Below are positions 9,381 through 16,766 of a stretch of 64,000 nt of DNA, one piece after another. The notes beneath the pieces were generated by a model. It saw only the letters and a list, made by a program, of their open reading frames with translations, searched no databases and was not told where the DNA came from. The stretch comes from Tenggerimyces flavus (GTDB lineage: Bacteria; Actinomycetota; Actinomycetes; Propionibacteriales; Actinopolymorphaceae): assembly GCF_016907715.1 (NCBI RefSeq), contig NZ_JAFBCM010000001.1, positions 3,534,001 to 3,598,000 on the forward strand, in the 5' to 3' direction. The position numbers and the translations under genes are program-made. Position 1 is the stretch's first letter. Each line of letters begins with the position of its first letter.

Positions 9381-10124
9381 TTGGCTGACGAGGTGGGTAC
9401 GCGTGTCCTTCCAGAGCTTGCTCGGATCGCCTCCGAGCTCGGGCCCGCACTCGCCCCGGCGGCACACAAGGAGCTGCTGACCTCGATCACGGTCGCCGCG
9501 CGGCGCCTGTTCCACGCCGAGGCCTGCTCGATCGCGCTGGTCAGCGACGACGAGACCGAGCTGGTCTTCCACGTCGCGACGGGCGGCGCCGAGGAGGACA
9601 TCGTTGGTATGCGGGTCCCCATCGGCGAGGGCATCGCCGGCTGGGTGGCGCTCGCCGGGCAGCCGCTCGCGATCGAGGACGTCTCCCAGGACCCGAGGTT
9701 CGCGGCCGACTTCGCCGCCAGTACGGGATACGTACCGCGCTCGATCCTCGCCACCCCGATGGAGACCGAACGGCAGATCATCGGCGTCATCGAGGTCCTC
9801 GACCGCGACCCCGAGGCCGACGGCAGCGCCGACATGGAGCTGCTCGCGCTCTTCGCCAACCAGGCGGCGCTCGCGATAGAGAACTCCCGGGCGTTCGGCG
9901 AGCTCGGCAAGACGCTCTTCCAGGCCGCCGCCCTCGCGAGCGACGACCACGGCGTACGGGCCGCGCTCGACCAGGTCGCCGCCAGCACGAATGGCCCGAC
10001 CCAGGAGCTCGCCGAGCTCTCCGCGGTGTTCGCCGAGCTGGGCCGGCTCGGCCCGGCGGAGCGGACCGCCGCGACCCGGCTCGTACGCCAGTTCCTCGAC
10101 TACGTCCGCGGAGAGTCGACGTGA
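9381..10124 (+). CDS. GAF-domain sensor protein
   Basis: A 247-residue cytosolic protein with a TTG start preceded by GGAGGGG. Residues about 30-185 form one GAF domain (VAARRLFHAEACSIALV, VPIGEGIAGWVA, ILATPM, GVIEVLDR, LALFANQAALAIEN), the small-molecule/redox-binding fold of phytochrome-like sensors. The last about 60 residues are helical (ELAELSAVFAELGRLGPAERTAATRLVRQFLDYVRG) and look like an interaction segment. There is no kinase, cyclase or HTH output domain. Its stop overlaps the start of the protease gene, and that gene overlaps the sigma factor gene, so the three are made together. The likely output therefore runs through those partners. Confidence 0.9.
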   Translation: MADEVGTRVLPELARIASELGPALAPAAHKELLTSITVAARRLFHAEACSIALVSDDETELVFHVATGGAEEDIVGMRVPIGEGIAGWVALAGQPLAIEDVSQDPRFAADFAASTGYVPRSILATPMETERQIIGVIEVLDRDPEADGSADMELLALFANQAALAIENSRAFGELGKTLFQAAALASDDHGVRAALDQVAASTNGPTQELAELSAVFAELGRLGPAERTAATRLVRQFLDYVRGEST

Positions 10125-10963
10125 AGCCGGCCTGGTCGGCACAGTTCGATGCGGGCGAGCTCGGTACCACCCAGGCGCTGCCCGTCGACGGCCCGATCAC
10201 GCGGGACTGGGCCATCGGCGGCGCGACCGGCGCGGGCGTCAAGGTCGCCGTGGTCGACAGCGGCATCGACGCGAGCCACCCCGCTGTCGGGGCGGTCCAG
10301 GGCGGCGTGGTCGTCGGGCTGAACGAACGCGGCGAGGTCCAGGTCGTCGAGGGCGAGCACGAGGACCTGTTCGGCCACGGCACCGCCTGCGCCGGGATCA
10401 TCCGCGGGATCGCGCCGGAATGCGAGCTCTACAGCGTCCGCGTCCTCGGCAGCCGGCTGTCCGGGAAGGGGCAGGTCTTCGCCGCCGGACTGCGCTGGGC
10501 GATCGAGAACGGGATGCAGGTCGTGAACCTGTCGCTGGGGACGGGCAAGCGCGATCACTTCGCAGAACTCCACGATTTGGCCGACGAAGCGTATTTCCGG
10601 CAGACCATGCTGGTGTCGGCGGTGAACAATGTCCCTGTGCCCTCCTACCCGTCCCAGTACTCGTCGGTCTTCTCCGTGGCCGCGCATGACCGGACGGATC
10701 CGTTCCATTTCGACTACAACCCCTCGCCGCCGGTCGAGTTCGGCGCCCCCGGGATCGACATCGAGGTCGCGTGGATGCGCGGTTCGACGATCCGGGCGAC
10801 CGGCAACAGCTTCGCCGCGGCACACGTCAGCGGGATGGTCGCGCTGCTCCTGTCCCGTCATCCGGGACTGACGCCGTTCCACGTCAAGACGGTCCTGCAC
10901 GCGCTCGCCGACAACGCGGCCCCGGCCGGAAGGGCCGCGGTCGCGAGTTCGGGGCGCCCGTGA
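10121..10963 (+). CDS. Subtilisin-like (S8) serine protease, intracellular
   Basis: A 280-residue protein with a GTG start overlapping the GAF gene. The catalytic triad is visible: D46 in VVDSGID, H86 in GHGTACAG, S230 in GNSFAAAHVSG. The oxyanion Asn is in the VSAVNN segment. There is no signal peptide, no inhibitor propeptide and no C-terminal extension; it is close to a bare S8 catalytic domain, so activity inside the cell is expected. Adjacent genes are a GAF sensor and an ECF sigma factor, both overlapping it by four bases. A model in which the protease acts on an inhibitor or on the sigma factor's own tail is an inference. Confidence 0.92.
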   Translation: MKPAWSAQFDAGELGTTQALPVDGPITRDWAIGGATGAGVKVAVVDSGIDASHPAVGAVQGGVVVGLNERGEVQVVEGEHEDLFGHGTACAGIIRGIAPECELYSVRVLGSRLSGKGQVFAAGLRWAIENGMQVVNLSLGTGKRDHFAELHDLADEAYFRQTMLVSAVNNVPVPSYPSQYSSVFSVAAHDRTDPFHFDYNPSPPVEFGAPGIDIEVAWMRGSTIRATGNSFAAAHVSGMVALLLSRHPGLTPFHVKTVLHALADNAAPAGRAAVASSGRP

Positions 10964-11631
10964 CGGAAAGCGGCGTTGCTGAGCTCGTACAGGCTGTCCG
11001 CGCGGGCGACCAGGACGCGTTTGCCCGTCTCTACCGCGAGAACGTGGGGGCGGTGCACCTCGCCGTTCGCGACAACCTGCGCGAACCGGACAGGGTGGCG
11101 GATGCCGTCCAGGAGACGTTCGCCCGCGCACTCGCGTCGCTGGACAAGCTGCGCGACCCGGACCGGTTCCGCCCGTGGCTGTTGGCGATCGCCCGGCACA
11201 CCGCGGTGGACCTGCGGCGGGTGGCGAGCCGGTACGGGACCGACGAGCTCGAGGACGACGCCGTCGTCACCTCGGACTCCGACGACCCCGCCGAGCTCGC
11301 AGCGCTGCGGGACGTCGCGGGCATGGTGCGCGGTCTGGTCGCCGGTCTGTCCCGGCGCGATGCGGTCGCGCTCAACCTCGTCACGCTCGGTTTCGACGTC
11401 GCCGACGTTGCGGCGGCGCTCCGGGTGAAGCACGGCGCGGCGAAGGTCGTCCTCCACCGAGCCCGGCGCCGACTCCGCGCGGCACTGGTGCTCCAGCTCC
11501 TGGCTGGGGGTACGGCGACCTGCCCGGAGCTCACGTCGATCCTGGACAAGAGCGGCGTGACCGCGGCGGGTAAGCATGCGGAGACCTGCCCCGAGTGCGA
11601 ACGTTCCGCACGTAAGGCGGTCTACGGGTAA
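10960..11631 (+). CDS. ECF-type sigma factor with C-terminal HxxxCxxC motif
   Basis: A 223-residue protein, GTG start overlapping the protease stop. Sigma region 2 spans about 10-85 (LYRENVGAVHLAVRDNL, ADAVQETFARALASLDKL, FRPWLLAIARHTAVDLRR). Region 4 is about 115-165 (LSRRDAVALNLVTLGFDVADVAAALRVKHGAAKVVLHRARRRLR). A tail of about 45 residues contains TCPEL and then KHAETCPEC. The HxxxCxxC pattern is the hallmark of zinc-binding anti-sigma (ZAS) proteins, here attached to the sigma factor itself. No separate anti-sigma gene is adjacent. A built-in redox or proteolytic control is plausible. The longer open frame upstream was rejected because it overlaps the protease. Confidence 0.9.
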   Translation: MTESGVAELVQAVRAGDQDAFARLYRENVGAVHLAVRDNLREPDRVADAVQETFARALASLDKLRDPDRFRPWLLAIARHTAVDLRRVASRYGTDELEDDAVVTSDSDDPAELAALRDVAGMVRGLVAGLSRRDAVALNLVTLGFDVADVAAALRVKHGAAKVVLHRARRRLRAALVLQLLAGGTATCPELTSILDKSGVTAAGKHAETCPECERSARKAVYG

Positions 11632-11659
11632 GTCGCGGCCTGGCTGGCGACGAGTGCCC

Positions 11660-11875
11660 TTACTCGTCCAGGCCGACGACTCGGACTCCCGCATCGCGCA
11701 GGGCCTCGGCGAGGGACTCCGGGAGCGCGGCTGGGCTCCATTCCGTCATCGCGTAACCGCTGACGTCGTCCTCGACATAGGCCTGTGCGACTCCGGGGGC
11801 CAACAGGACGGCGAAGAGTGCACGCTCGTCCTCGTCCAGAGAGGTCTTCGCGAAATCGCGGAGCTTCCGGACCAA
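11660..11875 (-). CDS. Small uncharacterised protein, paralogue B
   Basis: A paralogue of the protein at 8335-8580: LDEDERALFAVLLAPGVAQAY, EDDVSGYAMTEW, and a C-terminus ending RVVGLDE. The only conventional in-frame start is TTG 11875 (71 residues). Homology to copy A continues about 10 codons further upstream (ATC GAC ACT CAA ...), where the DNA reads CTAGGTATCGAC against CTAGGTGCATATCGAC in copy A. The true start is therefore unresolved; a non-standard start or a lost GTG are both possible. It converges on the sigma factor gene. Function unknown. Confidence 0.65.
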   Translation of the reverse strand: MVRKLRDFAKTSLDEDERALFAVLLAPGVAQAYVEDDVSGYAMTEWSPAALPESLAEALRDAGVRVVGLDE

Positions 11876-11927
11876 CCGGGCAGCAGCTTGAGTGTCGATA
11901 CCTAGATTGTCGCTGTAGGCCCGCTGT

Positions 11928-11985
11928 GGTTACATCCAGGTCCGCATTTCTCTACACACAGTTTCCGTTGGCGAGCCGTGTAACC
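11928..11985. promoter_or_regulatory. Second copy of the GGTTACA/TGTAACC inverted motif
   Basis: GGTTACAT at 11928-11935 and GTGTAACC at 11978-11985 lie upstream of small gene B. Copy A has the same arms 22 bases closer together. A difference of two helical turns would keep both half-sites on the same DNA face. The arms, the CTAGG block near the start and the downstream protein are all duplicated, which argues for a conserved regulatory module. Confidence 0.5.
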
Positions 11986-12117
11986 GGTCGGGCAGGTGAT
12001 CGTCTTGCTTATCGACGCCCGCCCGTATGGGGGTGTTGGGGATTCAGCTTCCGAGGGTCGGCCGCCTCAGCCCGGCTCTCGCGTTGCGGATCCGGGGGGA
12101 GTCGAGGGGGAGGGAGT

Positions 12118-12154
12118 GGGTCCGCGACGCGAGCGAGAAGCGTGTCGCGGACCC
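12118..12154. terminator. GC-rich hairpin between small gene B and the kinase
   Basis: A perfect 11-bp stem, GGGTCCGCGAC at 12118-12128 and GTCGCGGACCC at 12144-12154, with a 15-base loop. It lies immediately 3' of the minus-strand kinase stop at 12164. No U-run follows, as is usual in high-GC actinobacteria. The rest of the gap 11986-12117 shows nothing I can assign. Confidence 0.55.
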
Positions 12155-12163
12155 GCTTCCCAT

Positions 12164-12685
12164 TTACGGGCCCCGGTAGAGCAGCGAGCCGTTCTGGATC
12201 GCTAGCTGGAGCTGCTCGGTGGGGTCGTCGTCCGACCTCAGGACATGCCGCGGGTCGAACTCGGCGGCGGCGAACTCGCGGTGCAGCTGCCTGATCGCGT
12301 CGGCGTCCCGGAGACTGTCCTCGGAGCGGGCCAGCGCTCGCTCGACGCAGCACTCCACGGTGGGCAGCAAGACGACGTAGTGCAGCCTCGGCACGTTCGC
12401 GGCCTGAGCGAACGCCCCGATCATCCACGGTCCGACGACCCCGTCGTAGATCGTGGCGTAGCCGCCGGTGACGTACGCGTTGACGGCTGTCGCGGCGGCG
12501 CGGAGCACTGTCTCGTTCTGCGTGGCGGCTTCGGCCAGCCAGGGCTCGACGTAGCCGGTGCGCAGGAAGCCGAAGAACGCGTCACCCACGACGAGCGCGC
12601 TGGGCGCGTACTTCTCCGCGAGCAGCCGGGCGACCGTCGACTTGCCGGCACCCGGTGGCCCGGAGACCACGATCAGCTCGGACAT
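12164..12685 (-). CDS. P-loop kinase (AAA_33/zeta-toxin-like fold)
   Basis: A 173-residue protein beginning with a Walker A motif, SGPPGAGKSTVARLLAEKY (about 8-26). DAFFGFLRTGYVEPW probably reads the substrate, and YDGVVGPW is the second conserved Asp region. The RALAR motif near residue 115 looks like the lid arginine of small-molecule kinases. Family members phosphorylate gluconate, chloramphenicol, nucleosides or other small molecules. No neighbouring gene narrows this down. No paired antitoxin is seen, so a toxin role is unlikely. Confidence 0.87.
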   Translation of the reverse strand: MSELIVVSGPPGAGKSTVARLLAEKYAPSALVVGDAFFGFLRTGYVEPWLAEAATQNETVLRAAATAVNAYVTGGYATIYDGVVGPWMIGAFAQAANVPRLHYVVLLPTVECCVERALARSEDSLRDADAIRQLHREFAAAEFDPRHVLRSDDDPTEQLQLAIQNGSLLYRGP

Positions 12686-12700
12686 CCGCCCAGTGTGGCC

Positions 12701-13471
12701 CTATCCCTGCAGCGCTTGGGCTGAGGGGACGAGCACGGACACGCCGGTGGCGGTGGCCCAGCGCTCTACTTCGGCGCCGATCGCCTTGGCCGTCTGCTTG
12801 TCTCCCGCCTCCTGGGCCAGCACGCCGAGGAGCAGCTGTTGGGCCAGCGCGCCCGGGATGAAGCCCGCCGCCTGGCGCAGCGAGGTCGACCGTTCCCACT
12901 GCTCCCGCGCCCCGGCGACGTCGCCCGCGTCGTTGGCGTGGTCGCCCAGGTGCCGGAGCGGGTACGACGCCAGCAGGTCGTCGCCGTCCTCCGTGGCCAG
13001 CCGAAGGGACTCGGCGTAGTGCGGCGGCGCCGACGCGCGGTCCTCGGCGAGGTTGTCCGCGATCAGCCCGAGGTAGAACTCCACCCACCCCCGCGCCACC
13101 GGTGTCGGCGCGCCGGCGCCGAGCGCCGAGGCGGTCGCGGCCAGGGAGGCGGCCTGCTCCGGGGTCCCCGTTCCGCCGAACAGAGCCTGGCTGTAGTCGG
13201 CACGCAGCTCCATCCAGTCCAGCTCCCACGCCAGAGTGGGATCGTCGTCGAGCTGCTTGCGAGCAAGGGCGATGGCGTCCCCGCCGGACGAACCCGTCCA
13301 GAACCCGCGGTCCACCTCGGCCGAGGCGACGGCCACGGCGACGCGGGCCGCGTCGTGCGGAGACGAGACGGACGTCGAACGAAGCAGGGCTACGGCAACG
13401 TCCCAACGGGCAGCCAGGACGAGGGAATCGGCAGCGGACAGGACGGCGTCGAGCGAGCACGTAGTGGTCAT
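12701..13471 (-). CDS. Helical-repeat (TPR-like) protein
   Basis: A 256-residue cytosolic protein rich in Ala and Leu, with repeated helix pairs (LVLAARWDVAVALLRS, EFYLGLIADNLAEDRASAPPHYAESLRLA, LGDHANDAGDVAGAREQWERSTSLR). This is the look of degenerate tetratricopeptide repeats, as seen in many actinobacterial proteins with no assigned role. It diverges from the MarR gene across the palindrome at 13485-13515, which suggests MarR controls it. Confidence 0.8.
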   Translation of the reverse strand: MTTTCSLDAVLSAADSLVLAARWDVAVALLRSTSVSSPHDAARVAVAVASAEVDRGFWTGSSGGDAIALARKQLDDDPTLAWELDWMELRADYSQALFGGTGTPEQAASLAATASALGAGAPTPVARGWVEFYLGLIADNLAEDRASAPPHYAESLRLATEDGDDLLASYPLRHLGDHANDAGDVAGAREQWERSTSLRQAAGFIPGALAQQLLLGVLAQEAGDKQTAKAIGAEVERWATATGVSVLVPSAQALQG

Positions 13472-13484
13472 GGCGACGGACGAT

Positions 13485-13515
13485 ACTTCACCGGCGAACT
13501 ATTCGCCCGTGAAGT
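13485..13515. promoter_or_regulatory. MarR-type operator palindrome
   Basis: Arms of 14 bases (ACTTCACCGGCGAA and TTCGCCCGTGAAGT) flank CTA, with one mismatch. It lies in the 72-bp gap between the divergent TPR-like gene and the marR gene. The plus-strand -10-like TAGGTT (13532-13537) begins 17 bases after the end of the right arm's GTGAAG, so the palindrome covers the -35 position of the marR promoter. TAGGTT ends 6 bases before ATG 13544, which implies a leaderless mRNA. Binding by the adjacent MarR would repress both genes. Confidence 0.75.
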
Positions 13516-13543
13516 AACGCGAGAAGTGCGCTAGGTTCTGACG

Positions 13544-14035
13544 ATGCGAGACTCGGTCGACGAACGGGTGGAACGGCTGCATCGGGACTTCCCGACCATC
13601 GACCCCGTCGTCCAGGCGATCGCCGGCAGGATGCTGCTGATCGCCCGCGAGCTGGACCGACGCGCCCAGGCGGGACTCGACCAGTACGGCCTCGAGCTCT
13701 GGGCGTACAAGACGCTCATGGACCTCCGCCGCCGCGGCGAGCCGTACGAAGCCAAGCCGAGCGAGCTCGCCACCTCGCTCCGGATGTCGCCAGCCGCGAT
13801 GACCAAGCGGCTCGACTCGCTCGAGCGGGCCGGGTACGTACGCCGAGCGACCGACCCCCACGACCGGCGCAGCATCGTCGTCACGCTGACCGACGAAGGC
13901 CGGCAGGCCTTCGAGGGATCGGTCGAAGCTCAGTCCAGCGCCGAGGAGGAACTGCTCGGCACGCTCACTCCCTCCCAGCGCGGTCAGCTCGCGAGCACGT
14001 TGCGGAAGCTCGTTCTGGCGCTGGAACCGGACTAG
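13544..14035 (+). CDS. MarR-family transcriptional regulator
   Basis: A 163-residue protein. Dimerisation helices bracket a winged HTH at about 70-130: KPSELATSLRMSPAAMTKRLDSLERAGYVRR is the recognition helix region, and DPHDRRSIVVTLTDEG is the wing with the conserved DxRxxxVxLT pattern. The start is leaderless (see the palindrome). It is followed after 15 bp by ftsY on the same strand. MarR proteins usually respond to phenolic or oxidative signals and repress an adjacent gene; the divergent TPR-like gene is the likely target. Confidence 0.93.
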   Translation: MRDSVDERVERLHRDFPTIDPVVQAIAGRMLLIARELDRRAQAGLDQYGLELWAYKTLMDLRRRGEPYEAKPSELATSLRMSPAAMTKRLDSLERAGYVRRATDPHDRRSIVVTLTDEGRQAFEGSVEAQSSAEEELLGTLTPSQRGQLASTLRKLVLALEPD

Positions 14036-14050
14036 CCACCGTCTGCGAGT

Positions 14051-15220
14051 ATGGCCGACGTGGAGTTCCTGATCGCCGCCATCGCGCTCGTCGTCGTTGC
14101 CGCAGTCGTTCTCGGGTTCGTCGTCACCGGTCGCCGCCGCAAGTCGCTGCCCGGCTCGGACGCCCAGCCGACGCTGCCCGGAACGGGCATCCGGGACGAG
14201 TCGCCCGAGGGCTCACCAGCCGGTACGACCGCCACCGTCGAGGTGCCGGTCGCGCCGGAGACCGAGGCGACCGAGACGCCGACGCTCGAGAAGCCGGCTC
14301 CCGCGCAGGGCCGGCTGGTCAGGCTCCGCGCGCGGCTGGCCCGTTCGCAGACCTCCCTCGGCCGCGGCCTGCTCGCGCTGCTCTCCAAGGACCGGCTCGA
14401 CGAGGACACCTGGGAGGAGATCGAGGACGCGCTCCTCACCGCCGATGTCGGCGTCGCCCCCACCCAGGAGCTGGTCGAACGTCTCCGTACCCGCGTCCGC
14501 GTCGAAGGCATCTCCACCCCCGACCAGGCGAAGGCGATCCTCCGCGAGGAGCTGCTCACCCTCGTCGGCCCCGACACCGACCGTTCGCTGAACGTCGAGC
14601 GCGAGGGCCTCAACCCCGCCGTCGTCCTCGTCGTCGGCGTGAACGGCACCGGCAAGACCACCACCGTCGGCAGGATCGCCCGGGTGCTCGTCGCCGAGGA
14701 CAAGGACGTGCTGCTCGGCGCCGCCGACACGTTCCGCGCCGCCGCCGTCGACCAGCTCGTCACCTGGGGCGACCGGGTGGGCGTGCCGACCGTGCGCGGC
14801 CCCGAGGGCGGCGACCCGGCGAGCGTGGCGTTCGAAGCGGTGAAGGCCGGCGCCGAGCAGGAGGTCGACGCCGTACTGATCGACACCGCCGGCCGGCTGC
14901 ACACCAAGACCGGGCTGATGGACGAGCTCGGCAAGGTCAAGCGGGTGATCGAGAAGCAGGCGCCGGTGACCGAGGTGCTGCTGGTGATCGACGCGACGAC
15001 GGGGCAGAACGGGCTCACCCAGGCCCGCGTGTTCTCCGAGGTCGTCGACGTGACCGGCATCGTGCTGACCAAGCTCGACGGCACCGCGAAGGGCGGCATC
15101 GTGATCGCGGTCCAGCGGGAGCTGGGGGTGCCGGTGAAGCTGGTCGGGCTCGGCGAGGGCCCCGACGACCTCGCCCCGTTCGACCCCGCGGCGTTCGTGG
15201 ATGCCCTTCTGGGCGACTGA
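14051..15220 (+). CDS. ftsY: Signal recognition particle receptor FtsY
   Basis: A 389-residue protein. The N-terminal hydrophobic segment (FLIAAIALVVVAAVVLGFVV, about 6-25) is typical of actinobacterial FtsY. After an acidic/Pro linker come the N domain (about 90-180) and the SRP GTPase G domain: GVNGTGKTTTVGR (G1), DTFRAAAVDQL, DTAGRLHTK (G3), TKLDGTAKGG (G4) and a closing GLGEGPDDLAPFDPAAFVDALLGD. It receives the SRP-ribosome complex at the membrane and pairs with Ffh, encoded at 57387. Its last 24 codons are copied in the tandem array directly after the gene; the first copy's stop gives a normal-length protein. Confidence 0.98.
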   Translation: MADVEFLIAAIALVVVAAVVLGFVVTGRRRKSLPGSDAQPTLPGTGIRDESPEGSPAGTTATVEVPVAPETEATETPTLEKPAPAQGRLVRLRARLARSQTSLGRGLLALLSKDRLDEDTWEEIEDALLTADVGVAPTQELVERLRTRVRVEGISTPDQAKAILREELLTLVGPDTDRSLNVEREGLNPAVVLVVGVNGTGKTTTVGRIARVLVAEDKDVLLGAADTFRAAAVDQLVTWGDRVGVPTVRGPEGGDPASVAFEAVKAGAEQEVDAVLIDTAGRLHTKTGLMDELGKVKRVIEKQAPVTEVLLVIDATTGQNGLTQARVFSEVVDVTGIVLTKLDGTAKGGIVIAVQRELGVPVKLVGLGEGPDDLAPFDPAAFVDALLGD

Positions 15221-15545
15221 GGCGGCGCTGGGCGTGCCCGTGCTGCGTTCATGGGGCTCGGCGAGGGCCCCGACGACCTCGCCCCGTTCGACCCCGCGGC
15301 GTTCGTGGATGCCCTTCTGGGCGACTGAGGCGGCGCTGGGCGTGCCCGTGCTGCGTTCATGGGGCTCGGCGAGGGCCCCGACGACCTCGCCCCGTTCGAC
15401 CCCGCGGCGTTCGTGGATGCCCTTCTGGGCGACTGAGGCGGCGCTGGGCGTGCCCGTGCTGCGTTCATGGGGCTCGGCGAAGGCCCCGACGACCTCGCCC
15501 CGTTCGACCCCGGCCGCCTTCGTGGATGCGCTTCTCGGAGACTGA
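15149..15545 (+). repeat. 108-bp tandem array formed from the 3' end of ftsY
   Basis: Copies begin at 15149, 15257, 15365 and 15473, a period of exactly 108 bases. Each contains the last 24 ftsY codons, the stop and about 36 bases beyond. The first three copies are nearly identical; the fourth differs at several sites and has one extra base. The outermost (fourth) copy is therefore probably the ancestral gene end. A 114-codon open frame runs through the array only because 108 is a multiple of three; it is not called as a gene. Confidence 0.93.
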
Positions 15546-15576
15546 GTTTGCTGGAGTCGCATCGGTCGCCGGCATA

Positions 15577-15680
15577 GGCGTCGCCTGCTCGACGGATGGC
15601 ACCGATGGCGCCAGCTCGCTTCGCGCCTGACGCTGGTGCGCGAGCGCCATCGCTGCACCGGGGGTCGAGCAAGCAACGCC
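15577..15680. repeat. 104-bp structured intergenic element (copy 1)
   Basis: An outer stem pairs 15577-15593 (GGCGTCGCCTGCTCGAC) with 15664-15680 (two mismatches in 17). Inside is a 9-bp hairpin CGATGGCGC (15603-15611)/GCGCCATCG (15644-15652). A second element of almost the same length and the same outer ends (GGCGTCGCC ... GCAACGCCGCCG) lies at 57222-57326, just before ffh. No gene is visible in 15546-15732 apart from this element and the promoter of the next gene. Confidence 0.6.
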
Positions 15681-15732
15681 GCCGTCGACGCTTTTGCGAC
15701 TCGAGGACTCCCAACGGGAGTACTTTCAGCCC

Positions 15733-16635
15733 ATGAAGTTCAACCCGCGCGCCCGGCTGGACAGCTCCCAGGTCGAGGACACTCGCGGCCGGCGGATGCC
15801 CGGCGGCCGGTTGGCGCTGCCGGTGGGCGGCGGCGTCGGTGGACTCATCGTCCTGCTCGTCCTCGTGTTCCTGAACGGCGGCCAGCTCCCCGCCGGCCTC
15901 ACCGGCGAGCCGGAGCCGGCCCCCGACATCTCCAACGACACCAACCTCGAGGCCGTCTGCAAGACCGGCGAGGACATCCAGACGAACCGGGACTGCCGGT
16001 TCGTCGCCGAGATCAACTCGATCCAGGCGTTCTGGACCGACGAGTTCACCCAGCGGAACGCGACGTACGACAAGGCGCTCACGCACTTCTTCACCGACCA
16101 GGTCTCGACCGACTGCGGTGCCGCGTCGAGCGCGGTCGGCCCGTTCTACTGCCCGGTCGACGACAAGGTGTACGTGGATCTGGGCTTCTTCGACACGCTG
16201 GAGTCCCAGCTTGGCGCGCAGGGCGGCGACTTCGCCGAGGCGTACGTGATCGCGCACGAGTACGGGCACCACGTGCAGGACCTGCTCGGCACGATGGAAC
16301 AGGTCCGCTCGCGCCAGGGCGAGGAGAGCGACGCCGTACGGCTGGAGCTGCAGGCCGACTGCTACGCGGGCATGTGGGCGAAGCACGCGACCCAGGTGAC
16401 CGTGCCGGGAACGGATGAGCCGTTCATCATCGACCTCACCGCTCAGGACATCGCGCTCGCGCTCGACGCCGCCGAGGCGGTGGGCGACGACCGCATCCAG
16501 TCGAAGGCGCAGGGCCAGGTGACGCCCGAGACGTGGACCCACGGCTCGGCTCAGATGCGCAACCGCTGGTTCTCGACCGGGTACGAGTCCGGCGAGCTCG
16601 AGGCCTGCGACACCTTCGCCGCCCGCCAGCTCTGA
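15733..16635 (+). CDS. Membrane-anchored neutral zinc metallopeptidase (YpfJ family)
   Basis: A 300-residue protein. The N-terminus MKFNPRARLDSSQVEDTRG is the family signature. A single TM helix (about 35-55, GGVGGLIVLLVLVFL) follows, and the catalytic part lies outside the membrane. The zinc motif HEYGHHVQ is near residue 175, and LELQADCYAGMW supplies the downstream Glu. Cys residues in the exported part could form disulfides. ATG 15733 lies 6 bases after a -10-like TACTTT (15721-15726), so translation is probably leaderless. The physiological substrate is unknown. It is followed directly by a hairpin repeat. Confidence 0.93.
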   Translation: MKFNPRARLDSSQVEDTRGRRMPGGRLALPVGGGVGGLIVLLVLVFLNGGQLPAGLTGEPEPAPDISNDTNLEAVCKTGEDIQTNRDCRFVAEINSIQAFWTDEFTQRNATYDKALTHFFTDQVSTDCGAASSAVGPFYCPVDDKVYVDLGFFDTLESQLGAQGGDFAEAYVIAHEYGHHVQDLLGTMEQVRSRQGEESDAVRLELQADCYAGMWAKHATQVTVPGTDEPFIIDLTAQDIALALDAAEAVGDDRIQSKAQGQVTPETWTHGSAQMRNRWFSTGYESGELEACDTFAARQL

Positions 16636-16648
16636 CCGCAACCGACGC

Positions 16649-16704
16649 TTGGATGAAGGGCACCTTCATCCAATAGGTTGGGATCAAGGTGCCCTTCATC
16701 CAAA
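16649..16704. repeat. GAAGGGCACCTTC double-hairpin repeat, copy 1
   Basis: Two inverted units, GGATGAAGGGCACCTTCATCC and GGATCAAGGTGCCCTTCATCC, are separated by AATAGGTTG. Each folds on itself and each pairs with the other. The same double unit occurs at 21940-21995, and a spread version at 20260-20422. It lies just after the zinc-peptidase stop and may act as a terminator. It is likely a dispersed family (REP/MITE-like). Confidence 0.85.
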
Positions 16705-16766
16705 CCCGCAGGGGTCCGCTGGTCGGTCGTCACACGATCGAAATGCTTCCAATACCGGCCAGATTG

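Noticed and set aside
12164-12685. The P-loop kinase as a zeta toxin of a toxin-antitoxin pair
   Set aside because: No antitoxin-like ORF overlaps or adjoins it; the neighbours are a TPR protein and a hairpin.
15201-15545. A 114-codon repetitive plus-strand ORF in the tandem array
   Set aside because: It reads the array in a different frame from ftsY and exists only because the period is divisible by three. Not kept as a gene.
15149-15545. The 108-bp array as a CRISPR
   Set aside because: Units abut directly with no variable spacers and derive from the ftsY coding end.
14032-16641. An 869-codon minus-strand frame across ftsY and the zinc peptidase
   Set aside because: It is antisense to two certain genes and is open only because of GC-rich codon bias and the in-frame 108-bp array. 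It has no recognisable domain.
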